Origin: JBBDNV01 sp040877415
GTDB taxonomy: Bacteria; Planctomycetota; Planctomycetia; Pirellulales; PALSA-1355
DNA: 28,906 nucleotides
Reading direction: 5' to 3'
Assembly: GCA_040877415.1 (NCBI GenBank)
Contig: JBBDNV010000066.1
Span: forward strand, 1-28,906
The position numbers and the translations under genes are program-made. Positions 8,259-15,734 of the stretch are shown piece after piece. Below the pieces are notes generated by a model, which had not been told where the DNA came from, did not search any database, and was given only the letters and a program-made list of their open reading frames with translations. Each line of letters begins with the position of its first letter. The first letter of the stretch is position 1.

Positions 8259-8318
8259 GGTCAGTCGCAGGCGCGAGGGTGGCATCAACGGCATTGCCGA
8301 CGATCGAGTCTTTGAAGA

Positions 8319-8375
8319 TACTTCCCTTGAGAAGAAGTAGAACCTGAACTCGCCTTCTCGGAAAACGGTAGGACC
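8319..8375 (-). pseudogene. N-terminal piece of a DUF4160 gene, inverted
   Basis: Read on the minus strand, this stretch encodes PTVFREGEFRFYFFSREV, the characteristic N terminus of DUF4160 proteins. The matching C-terminal piece lies immediately to the right on the opposite strand. The sequence further downstream on the minus strand does not continue as DUF4160. No ATG directly precedes the fragment. This is best read as one half of a gene disrupted by a small inversion. Confidence 0.7.
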
Positions 8376-8386
8376 AGGCGCCCAGC

Positions 8387-8533
8387 GGCGAGGCAAAATT
8401 CTGGATGGAACCGCGAATAGAACTTGCAGTCAACTACGGCCTGTCGGAGAAACAGATCAACACGGCACTGCGTTTGGTGCAGGAGCATGAAGATGAAATC
8501 CGCAGGGCATGGCATGCCCATTTCGGCGGTTGA
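8387..8533 (+). pseudogene. C-terminal piece of a DUF4160 gene
   Basis: The plus strand reads GEAKFWMEPRIELAVNYG, then a helical tail ending EIRRAWHAHFGG and a stop, matching the C-terminal half of DUF4160 (GEAKFWLEP...AWNEHFG). The only start is an internal ATG at 8405, giving a 42-residue remnant. The N-terminal half is found inverted at 8319-8375. The fragment overlaps the start of the DUF2442 gene, the usual arrangement of an intact DUF4160-DUF2442 pair. Confidence 0.75.
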
Positions 8534-8783
8534 GGTTACCAATATTTCGGAGCACGGCTTTTGGTTGCTGCTTCGAGATCATGAGTACTTCCTGCCGTTC
8601 GAGCAGTTTCCATGGTTCAGGAATGCGTCGGTCGGCCAGATCTGCAAGGTTGAATTGCCGAGCAGCCATCACCTCTATTGGCCGCTACTGGACATCGATT
8701 TGGCGCTTGAGTCCATCGAGCATCCCGAGCGGTTTCCGCTGGTGAGCAAGGTTCAACCAATCGCTCCAGCGCGGCCAATTTGA
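8514..8783 (+). CDS. DUF2442 domain protein
   Basis: 89 residues from the ATG at 8514. The start MPISAVEVTNISEHGFWL and the later DHEYFLPFEQFPWF are typical of DUF2442, a small domain usually encoded next to DUF4160 in a pair resembling toxin-antitoxin modules. It overlaps the 3' end of the broken DUF4160 gene by 20 bp. The function of the family is not established. An earlier in-frame ATG at 8493 is possible. Base composition is lower in GC than the surrounding metabolic genes, in keeping with an acquired module. Confidence 0.75.
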   Translation: MPISAVEVTNISEHGFWLLLRDHEYFLPFEQFPWFRNASVGQICKVELPSSHHLYWPLLDIDLALESIEHPERFPLVSKVQPIAPARPI

Positions 8784-8895
8784 ACATATTTGCCTGCAGC
8801 AAACCGGGTCCAGTTTTACCGCTGGCTAACGACTGAATCGTTTTCCGCAACGGCCGTGCGCGAGTGAAAGCTCCGGGTCGCGGCCAATTCGTCGT

Positions 8896-10158
8896 CTACG
8901 AATTCAACTCCACCAGGGGCAAACCCGGCTCGCGGCTGGGTTCCAGCCCGGCGGGCATGACGGGATTGGCGTAGGCGCCGAAGTCGTTGAAGAAGTGCTT
9001 CTTGACGAAGCGGTAGACAAAGCTGCGCTCGGGGATCTCGTGGCCGGGGTCGAATTGGCTCGGGCGGGAGTGCATGGCTTCCAATTCGGCCATCGCCGCG
9101 TGACGGGCGGTCGTGTCGCGGGCGCCGTGCTTTTCTACCAGCGACTTGAGCAAATCGGGACGCTCCAGCACGATGCAGCCGCGCGTGGCGCTGGCGGCGG
9201 CCTGGCGAAAATCGCTCAGAAATTCCGACTCGTTGAACACGTCCGCCAGCGGACGCGCGTCGTGGATCGACTCTTTGGCGAACTGCACGATCGGGCAGGG
9301 CTCGATGTCGCCCCACGGGCTGATGTGGTGCGTAAAGCCGGTGGCGGCCGGGCAGAGGGCCTGCCCGCGGTCATCGTAATAGGCGTCGATCACGCAGATC
9401 GGCTTGGTGGCCCGGGTGTCGACGACAAACCGGCGCACGCGGCGCTGCTGCTGGGGCGTGAGGGCCAGCTCGGGCTTGGCGTCGGGGCCGACGGGGCGAT
9501 AGGTGTGATACCACATGTACATCACGCCCATCTCGATCAGCCGGTCGACCCACTGGTGGGTCAAGAGATCGTCGATATTGGTCTGGCAGAGGCTCGTGCA
9601 GACGCCGGTGAGGACTTTGTTCGCGAGGCAGTTTTCCAGCCCGGCCATGGAGCGGGTGTAGACGTCGGGCCGGCCGCGGCGCACGTCGCTGATGATTTCG
9701 GTGCCTTCGATGCTCACCAGCGGCGTGACGTTGCCCAGGCGGCGCATCTCCTTGGCCACGTCGTCGGTAATGAACTGCCCGTTGGTGAACACCTGGAAGT
9801 AGCAATCGGGGTGGGCGGCCAGAATCTCGATGAGCTGCGGGTGCATGAACGGCTCGCCGCCCAGGATGCCGAAGAAGCTGTTGCCCACTTCCTTGGCCTG
9901 GTCGATCAGGCGGTTCATGGCCGCCACGTCGATCGTTTGTTGCTTGGCGGCCACGTCGACCCAGCAGCCCTGGCAGCGCAGGTTGCAACTGTTGATGATC
10001 GAGATATAGAGGAAGGGCGGAAAGAACTCTCCCCGCTTGAGCCGCTGCTTGTGCTTCTGAATGGCGCGCATGCCCTTATAGCCCATGTTGTAGACCAGCT
10101 TCCACAACAGGCGCTTGTCGGTTTCGACCAGCACGCGTTTGGCCATTTTCAGGTACAT
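8896..10158 (-). CDS. Radical SAM protein with additional C-terminal cysteines
   Basis: 420 residues from the ATG at 10158. The radical SAM motif CNLRCQGC follows FLYISIINS, and GGEPFMHPQLIE is the SAM-contacting GGEP segment. Downstream cysteines in ALCPAATGF and DIEPCPIV suggest a SPASM-like or auxiliary cluster. A GTG at 10200 would extend it by 14 residues, but a good extended -10 element (10203-10211) places the likely transcription start inside that extension, so I prefer the ATG. It is divergent from a squalene-hopene-cyclase-like gene. The pairing resembles hopanoid loci, where radical SAM HpnH modifies the triterpene, but this protein is not a clear HpnH. Substrate unknown. Confidence 0.8.
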   Translation of the reverse strand: MYLKMAKRVLVETDKRLLWKLVYNMGYKGMRAIQKHKQRLKRGEFFPPFLYISIINSCNLRCQGCWVDVAAKQQTIDVAAMNRLIDQAKEVGNSFFGILGGEPFMHPQLIEILAAHPDCYFQVFTNGQFITDDVAKEMRRLGNVTPLVSIEGTEIISDVRRGRPDVYTRSMAGLENCLANKVLTGVCTSLCQTNIDDLLTHQWVDRLIEMGVMYMWYHTYRPVGPDAKPELALTPQQQRRVRRFVVDTRATKPICVIDAYYDDRGQALCPAATGFTHHISPWGDIEPCPIVQFAKESIHDARPLADVFNESEFLSDFRQAAASATRGCIVLERPDLLKSLVEKHGARDTTARHAAMAELEAMHSRPSQFDPGHEIPERSFVYRFVKKHFFNDFGAYANPVMPAGLEPSREPGLPLVELNS

Positions 10159-10476
10159 CGGCAACCTGATCCCGGTTTTTTTTCGGGAGAGATTCTGCAC
10201 CGATTATAGCAGCCTGCGGTGCATGTCGACAGCAAATCGGCTTGTGAATAAGGACTTGCGGCGCGGGCGTGGTTTGGTACACGTGTTGCACTTTCTCGGG
10301 CGTATGGGCGGTGGCCGAAGCGGGCTATCGACAGGCCAAGGGGCGGCATTTACACTTTGATCCTTGCGGCTCGAGCGGAGCCAGGCGGCGCTAGGGCGGT
10401 TGTTACAACAGGCGCAGTGCCGCGGCGCGCGGCTTTCGTGTCCGAGCAATTCGAGTCCCCGGGGGCAACCTCTTCG
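10159..10476. other. Divergent intergenic region with minus-strand promoter
   Basis: 318 bp between the radical SAM start and the preferred cyclase start. It holds the extended -10 at 10203-10211 for the minus-strand gene. An in-frame TTG at 10357 could extend the cyclase, but family alignment favours 10477. I see no repeat of families A or B and no clear plus-strand promoter. Confidence 0.5.
10203..10211 (-). promoter_or_regulatory. Extended -10 promoter element for the radical SAM gene
   Basis: The minus strand reads TGCTATAAT, a perfect TATAAT with the TGn extension. The -35 region (about 10226-10231) is poor, as is common with extended -10 promoters. Transcription would start near 10196, giving a leader of about 38 nt before the ATG at 10158. 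Confidence 0.5.
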
Positions 10477-12360
10477 ATGGTCGATTCCGACCGACTTCTG
10501 GCCGCTTACGAAACGGCCCGCTGCGACTTGCTTGCCGAAACAACGGCGGCGGGGCATTGGATCGGCAGATTGTCCAGTTCTCCACTCTCCACGGCCACGG
10601 CGATCAGTGCTCTGGCCATCGTCGAGCGCCAAGCGCCCACCGCCGCCGGCCGCATCATCGACGAACGGCGCGAAACCGCCTTGAGCGAACTGATCATGGT
10701 CAGCCTGCGCTGGCTGGCCAAACGTCAAAACCCGGACGGCGGTTGGGGCGACACCGACAAAAGCGTCTCGAACATCGCCACCACGATGCTGGTGCGAGCC
10801 GCGTTCGCGCTGACGTGCGTGCCGGCCAATCATCCGGGCCTCTTGGAGCGGGCCGACAAGTACATCGCCGCGCAAGGCGGAGTGCGCGGACTGAAGCGCC
10901 GCTACGGCAAGGACAAGACGTTTGCCGTGCCGATCCTGACCAACTGCGCGCTGGCCGGATTGGTGCCTTGGAGCCAGGTGCCCGCCTTGCCCTTTGAGCT
11001 GGCGTGTTTTCCGCAGCGCGCGTGGAAGTTCCTGCGGCTGCCGGTCGTCAGTTATGCCATTCCGGCCCTCGTGGCCGTCGGACAGGCGCGCTATTTCCAC
11101 GGCAAGCCGCGCAATCCGCTCGCGCGGGTGCTGCGGCGCATGACCGTCGAGAAGAGCCTGGCGATGGTCGAGACGATGCAGCCGGAAAGCGGCGGATTTC
11201 TGGAAGCGGCGCCCTTGACGAGCTTCGTCGTCATGAGCCTGGCCGGCAGCGGGCGCGCCCGTCATCCGGTCGTGCGCAAAGGCGTCGAATTCCTGCTGGC
11301 ACAGGTGCGCACCGACGGCAGTTGGCCGATCGACACCAACCTGGCCACGTGGAACACGACGCTCGCGGTGAATGCCCTGACGGCCGCGGGCGAAGACGTC
11401 CGCGAAATTCGCTGCCTCGACTGGCTGTTGTCGTGCCAGTATCGCGCGGTGCATCCCTACACGGGCGCCGAGCCGGGTGGTTGGGCCTGGACCGATCTGT
11501 CGGGCGGCGTGCCCGACGTGGATGACACGGCGGGCGCATTGTTGGCGCTTGCAGCCTGGTGGCGGGCCGACGCGGCGCGCGAGACGATTCTGCCCGCGGC
11601 TGCCGCCGGCGTGCGGTGGCTTCTCGATCTCGAAAATTCCGACGGCGGCTGGCCGACGTTTTGCCGCGGCTGGGGCACCATGCCGTTCGACAAAAGCGGC
11701 AGCGATTTGACGGCCCACGCCTTGCGGGCCCTTGTGGCGTGGCGCGCCGCGGTAACGCAGGATGGCAACCTTTCGCAGCTCGCGCGCGAAGAATTCGACG
11801 CGCGAATCGGAAAGGCGATCGAGTCGGGCTTGCGCTATCTCGCGGCCGCGCAGCATCCAGAAGGTTACTGGGTGCCCTTATGGTTCGGCAATCAGTACCG
11901 CGCCGGGGAAGACAATCCCCTTTACGGCACGGCCAAGGTGCTCTTGGCGCTTCGCGACTTGGGCCGTCTCGACGGCTCGCCGGCCGCTCGCGGGCTCGAC
12001 TGGCTGGCGTCGATGCAGCAATCGGACGGCAGTTGGGGAGGCGGCGCCGAATGCGATTTGGAGAAACCAAAGCCGCAGTCCAGCGTCGAAGAGACAGCCC
12101 TGGCGGTCGAGGCGCTGTTGGGTTGCGGGCGGGTGCAGGCCCACGAACAGGCGGCCCTCAAAGGGCTTACGTGGCTCATCGACGCCGTGGAGGCGAATCG
12201 GCACCAGGAAAGTTCGCCAATTGGTTTCTACTTCGCCAGGCTTTGGTATTATGAGAGACTGTATCCGCTGACCATGACCGTCTCCGCGCTCGGCCAGGCC
12301 GCGCGGCGACTACTGCCCCCCAGCGTGCCGCGCTCGGTCGTGCATTCCGGCAAACCCTAA
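10477..12360 (+). CDS. Squalene-hopene cyclase family class II terpene cyclase
   Basis: 627 residues from the ATG at 10477, close to the roughly 630 of squalene-hopene cyclases. The catalytic acid motif DVDD is at about residues 347-350 in GGVPDVDDTAGALLAL, as in class II cyclases that protonate a polyprene. Several QW-type repeats are visible: NPDGGWGDTD, RTDGSWPID, NSDGGWPTF, HPEGYWVPLWFGN and QSDGSWGGG, giving the alpha/alpha-barrel fold. The C terminus (FYFARLWYYERLYPLTM) departs from the typical bacterial hopene cyclase end. Substrate may be squalene or another linear isoprenoid. The next gene, 13 bp downstream, is a prenyl diphosphate synthase, so precursor supply and cyclisation are likely co-expressed. 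Start could be as early as a TTG at 10357. Confidence 0.85.
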   Translation: MVDSDRLLAAYETARCDLLAETTAAGHWIGRLSSSPLSTATAISALAIVERQAPTAAGRIIDERRETALSELIMVSLRWLAKRQNPDGGWGDTDKSVSNIATTMLVRAAFALTCVPANHPGLLERADKYIAAQGGVRGLKRRYGKDKTFAVPILTNCALAGLVPWSQVPALPFELACFPQRAWKFLRLPVVSYAIPALVAVGQARYFHGKPRNPLARVLRRMTVEKSLAMVETMQPESGGFLEAAPLTSFVVMSLAGSGRARHPVVRKGVEFLLAQVRTDGSWPIDTNLATWNTTLAVNALTAAGEDVREIRCLDWLLSCQYRAVHPYTGAEPGGWAWTDLSGGVPDVDDTAGALLALAAWWRADAARETILPAAAAGVRWLLDLENSDGGWPTFCRGWGTMPFDKSGSDLTAHALRALVAWRAAVTQDGNLSQLAREEFDARIGKAIESGLRYLAAAQHPEGYWVPLWFGNQYRAGEDNPLYGTAKVLLALRDLGRLDGSPAARGLDWLASMQQSDGSWGGGAECDLEKPKPQSSVEETALAVEALLGCGRVQAHEQAALKGLTWLIDAVEANRHQESSPIGFYFARLWYYERLYPLTMTVSALGQAARRLLPPSVPRSVVHSGKP

Positions 12361-12373
12361 TCGAGAAGCAACG

Positions 12374-14224
12374 TTGGCGATTGCACCCGCGGATGGGCAG
12401 CCCGCCCAAGCAAAATCTGATTCCGCGCCCACGAAGCCGCGCCGCCGCAATACCAGCCATCTGAAGGTGGTGCCGGAAACGCTCGAGCTGCGCGAGAAGC
12501 TGCGCGCCCGGGCCAACGAAGTCGCCGCCCGGCTCGACAAGTCGCGCCCGCTGTCGAAAGACGAAACGGAATCGGTCACCCGGGCGCTGCTCGAGGAGCA
12601 AGGTTTGGGCGAAGGTTACGTCGGCTGGACGATGGTGGCGCTGGCCACGGCGTTTTGGCGCGACCAGGTTGCCGCCGTGCCCCCCAGCCGCCGGCTGTTC
12701 CTGTTGCCGCACTGTTTGAAACACGCCGAAGGCTGCCCGGCCGACTACGACGATTTTGGGCTGGAATGCAAGAAGTGCGGCGCGTGCAGCATCGCCGACT
12801 TTCGCACGGCGGCCGAAGAGCTGGGCTACAAGGTGCTGGTGGCCGAGGGCTCGCCGATCGTGCTGAAGATCATCATCTCGGGCTACGTCGACGCGATCGT
12901 GGGCGTGGCGTGCCTGAACGTGCTCGAAAAGGCGATCGACAAGATTTTGCTGGCGGGCATTCCGTGCATGGCCGTGCCGCTGCTTTCGAGCGATTGCCGC
13001 AACACGTCGGTCGACGAGGATTGGGTCGCCGAAATGATCCGCCTCCAGCATCAAACCCCGCAGGTGCAGACGCGCACCTATGTGCACCTGATGCGCGCCG
13101 CCGAAAAGATGTTCGAGCGCGACGAGTTGCCGCGGCTCGCCCCGCGCACGCGCGGCACGACGACGCTTGCGGAGCTCAACGGCCAGGGCGCGGGCGGCGT
13201 CGATCCGGTGGCCGGCACGGAACTGATCGCTTACGACTTCCTGGCCAAGGGGGGCAAGCACTCGCGCCCCTTTATCACGCTGGCCGTGTACGACGCCTTG
13301 ACCGGTGGCCATGGGACGCTGGCCGGCGGGGCCGAACACGTCGCCGCGTTTTCCGACTCCGTGAAGCGCACGGCCCTGTCGATCGAAACCTTTCACAAGG
13401 CGTCGCTGGTGCACGACGACATCGAGGACGACGACCCCTTCCGCTACGGCGATGAGACGATCCATCGCCGCTTTGGCGTCGCTTCGGGCATCAACGTCGG
13501 CGACTACCTGATCGGCCTGGGCTATCGGCTGGTGAGCCGCGAGGCCGGCCAGTTGGGCCCGGAAGTGGTGGCCGAGATTCTCGATCACCTGGCCGACGCC
13601 CACATGAAGCTTTGCGAAGGGCAGGGTGCGGAGCTGTTGTGGCGCGATTCGCACAACAAGCGCCTGGGGCCGCTCGAGGCGCTACGCATCTACGCCCTGA
13701 AAACCGCGCCGGCGTTCGACGCGGCGCTTTTCGCCGGAGCCCGCCTGGCCGGAGACTCGCGAGCATACGCCGAGCCGCTCGCGCAGTTCGCCCGCCACCT
13801 GGGCGTGGCGTTTCAGATCCTCAACGATCTGGCCGATTGGGAGCAGGACGGACACAACAAGCTGGCCGCCGGCGGCGACGTGCTGGGGGGGCGCCCGACC
13901 GTGCTGTGGGCCTTGGCACTCGAGGCGCTCGACGCGCAAGATCGCGACGAATTGGAAAAACTCGTCGCCAAGGAGTCCACCGGCGCGACGCTGGCCCGCG
14001 TGCGCGAGCTTTATCACAAGGCGGGCGTGTTCGAAAAGGCGCACCGTCTGGTCGACAAATATCAGGAGCGCGCCGAGGCGGTTGCCGACGAAATCGAGCC
14101 CGACGAATTGAGGCGGTTGATGTACTACCTGGTCGACACCGTGCTGGATCGCCAAAGTGCTGATCCGGCGGTGGTCGCGATCACCGGCGCCGAATCGGCC
14201 CTGCCCATTGTTACATCTTCGTAA
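12374..14224 (+). CDS. DUF116-polyprenyl diphosphate synthase fusion
   Basis: 616 residues, probably starting at a TTG 13 bp after the cyclase stop with GAGAAG upstream. Residues about 85-235 are a DUF116 domain with cysteines at about 114 and 120, and LECKKCGACS (132, 135, 138), plus later Cys in GVACLN, GIPCM and SDCRN; metal or Fe-S binding is plausible. Residues about 265-600 are a trans-prenyl synthase: GGKHSRP for the usual GGKRxRP, first Asp-rich motif in HDDIEDDD near residue 347, HRRFG, and second motif in LNDLADWEQD near residue 484. Ala and Ser at positions -5 and -4 before the first motif lack the aromatic block of FPP synthases, so a product of C20 or longer is possible (inference). 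The fusion suggests that the DUF116 domain works on, or regulates, this prenyl pathway. Confidence 0.88.
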   Translation: MAIAPADGQPAQAKSDSAPTKPRRRNTSHLKVVPETLELREKLRARANEVAARLDKSRPLSKDETESVTRALLEEQGLGEGYVGWTMVALATAFWRDQVAAVPPSRRLFLLPHCLKHAEGCPADYDDFGLECKKCGACSIADFRTAAEELGYKVLVAEGSPIVLKIIISGYVDAIVGVACLNVLEKAIDKILLAGIPCMAVPLLSSDCRNTSVDEDWVAEMIRLQHQTPQVQTRTYVHLMRAAEKMFERDELPRLAPRTRGTTTLAELNGQGAGGVDPVAGTELIAYDFLAKGGKHSRPFITLAVYDALTGGHGTLAGGAEHVAAFSDSVKRTALSIETFHKASLVHDDIEDDDPFRYGDETIHRRFGVASGINVGDYLIGLGYRLVSREAGQLGPEVVAEILDHLADAHMKLCEGQGAELLWRDSHNKRLGPLEALRIYALKTAPAFDAALFAGARLAGDSRAYAEPLAQFARHLGVAFQILNDLADWEQDGHNKLAAGGDVLGGRPTVLWALALEALDAQDRDELEKLVAKESTGATLARVRELYHKAGVFEKAHRLVDKYQERAEAVADEIEPDELRRLMYYLVDTVLDRQSADPAVVAITGAESALPIVTSS

Positions 14225-14252
14225 GCTGCCATTGGCCCGAATGGAGTCCGCC

Positions 14253-14278
14253 GGTGCCATGCTCACGCCGGCGTGAGC
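14253..14278. repeat. Palindromic repeat family A, single-end copy
   Basis: GGTGCCATGCTCACGC (14253-14268) followed by GCGTGAGC (14271-14278) is one end of the family A element seen at 2826 and 4177. The candidate GTG start of the next gene lies inside it. Confidence 0.75.
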
Positions 14279-14854
14279 ACGTCGATCCCCCAACCGAAAT
14301 ACCGCGCCTTGACTGACGCCCGCGCTTTGACCCTCGATCTCGACACGCTGGTCGGCCTGTTTTACGCGCGGCCCGAGCTTCTGGGCCGATTCGAAGAAGT
14401 CGATTCGCACGAGCTGTCGCGCGACTACCGGATGCTGTTGGCGCACGACAGCCACATGACGGTCACGGTCGAGCGGTTTCACAACGGGCCGGTCGACGTG
14501 CGCGTGCTGGAGACGAAATCGAGCGGCACGCACTACGCGCGCAAGATTCTGCTCACGCGTGCCAGCGACGGCGAAGTGGTGCAATTCGGCATCATGCGGC
14601 TTGATTTTTCCTGCGTCAGCCCCGAAGTGCGCCTGGAAGTCGAGAGCCAGCAGATTCCGTTGGGCCGGATTCTGATCGCGCACAACGTGCTCAGCAAGGT
14701 GCACCTGACCCGGCTCTACCGGGTCACGCCCGGCGAAGACCTGCGACGGTTGTTCCATCTTTCGGCGGGCCAGATCACCTTCGGCCGCACGGCCGTGATC
14801 CACTGCGACGGCGAACCGGCCGTGGAATTGCTGGAGATTGTCACGCCGGTGTAG
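14273..14854 (+). CDS. Chorismate-lyase-fold (UbiC-like) protein
   Basis: 193 residues from a GTG inside a family A repeat; a TTG at 14309 is an alternative start, and neither has a good ribosome binding site. The layout matches UbiC. HYARKILL corresponds to YWLREILL and keeps the active-site Arg. QIPLGRILI corresponds to KTPLGRYLF. The C-terminal GRTAVIHCDGEPAVELLEIVTP corresponds to the GRRS...GKPLLLTELFLP segment and keeps the Arg and the catalytic Glu. UbiC converts chorismate to 4-hydroxybenzoate and pyruvate. By context, an aromatic head group for a prenylated product would fit the adjacent prenyl synthase. Assignment rests on motif comparison by eye; a different ligand for the fold is possible. 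Confidence 0.6.
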   Translation: MSTSIPQPKYRALTDARALTLDLDTLVGLFYARPELLGRFEEVDSHELSRDYRMLLAHDSHMTVTVERFHNGPVDVRVLETKSSGTHYARKILLTRASDGEVVQFGIMRLDFSCVSPEVRLEVESQQIPLGRILIAHNVLSKVHLTRLYRVTPGEDLRRLFHLSAGQITFGRTAVIHCDGEPAVELLEIVTPV

Positions 14855-14878
14855 GCCGTTAGCGTTTCGTATGGAAAT

Positions 14879-14897
14879 CCCCCGGCAAAGCCGGGGG
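14879..14897. terminator. Family B hairpin between convergent genes, possible bidirectional terminator
   Basis: CCCCCGGC-AAA-GCCGGGGG, an 8-bp GC stem with a 3-nt loop, lies between the convergent stops at 14854 and 14923. It is a copy of repeat family B. The plus strand continues CTATTTG, giving only a weak T-tract. Confidence 0.6.
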
Positions 14898-14922
14898 CTA
14901 TTTGCCGGTGCGCCCCTTAGTT

Positions 14923-15705
14923 TTAGAATCGCATGGCGGTGAAGCCGCCGTCGACGTAAAAGGCGGCGCCGGTGATGAAGCTGCCGGCGTTTTTCGAGAG
15001 CAATAGCAACGCCGCGCCGACCAGCTCTGCGGGCTCGCCGAAGCGGGCCATGGGCGTTTGCGACAGGATGCTGGCCGTGCGCTCGTCGGTGAGAATGGCG
15101 CGGTTCTGCTCGGCGGGGAAGAAGCCGGGGCAGAGGGCGTTGACGCGGACCCCGTTGGGCGCGATCTCGCGGGCGACGTTTTGCGTGAGATTGACCACGG
15201 CCGCCTTCGACGCGCTGTAGGCGAACACGCGCGACAGGGGTTTGTCGGAGGTGACGCTGCCGATGTTGAGGATCGAGCCGCCCCCCTCGGCGGCCATGTG
15301 CTTGCCGAAGATCTGGCAGCCCCAATGCGTGCCGCGCAGGTTGACGTCGACCACGCGCTGCCAGTCCTCATCGGTCACGTCGAGATAGGCGCTGGCCGAG
15401 TTGACGCCCGCACAATTCACGAGCATGTCGACGCGGCCGAATTCGGCGAGCGTGGCGGCCAACAGCGATTCGATCGATTCGCGCTTGGTCACGTCGACGC
15501 TCAGGTACGTCGCTTCGCCGCCGAGCTTATGGATGCTTTCGACGCGCGCTTTGCCGCGCTGCTTATGACCGCCGGCCACGATCACTTTGGCCCCGGCTTG
15601 CGCGATGCCCTCGGCCAGCGCGCCGCCGAGCACGCCGGTGCCGCCGATCACGACGGCCACCTGGTCGGTGAGTCCAAACAACTTTTCGAGGAATTCGTTG
15701 GGCAT
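14923..15705 (-). CDS. Short-chain dehydrogenase/reductase (SDR)
   Basis: 260 residues. Classical SDR features: the nucleotide-binding motif GGTGVLGGALA near residue 21, NCAG, the catalytic Ser in IGSVTS, Tyr and Lys in YSASK, and the substrate-loop start LCPGFF. The closest families by pattern are gluconate 5-dehydrogenase and D-mannonate oxidoreductase, cytoplasmic NAD(P)-dependent sugar-acid enzymes. It is the last gene of a minus-strand group, 29 bp after 6-phosphogluconate dehydrogenase, which supports a sugar-acid substrate, though this is inference. Confidence 0.85.
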   Translation of the reverse strand: MPNEFLEKLFGLTDQVAVVIGGTGVLGGALAEGIAQAGAKVIVAGGHKQRGKARVESIHKLGGEATYLSVDVTKRESIESLLAATLAEFGRVDMLVNCAGVNSASAYLDVTDEDWQRVVDVNLRGTHWGCQIFGKHMAAEGGGSILNIGSVTSDKPLSRVFAYSASKAAVVNLTQNVAREIAPNGVRVNALCPGFFPAEQNRAILTDERTASILSQTPMARFGEPAELVGAALLLLSKNAGSFITGAAFYVDGGFTAMRF

Positions 15706-15734
15706 TTGTGCTAAGCCGCAGGCGGCTGGGACGT

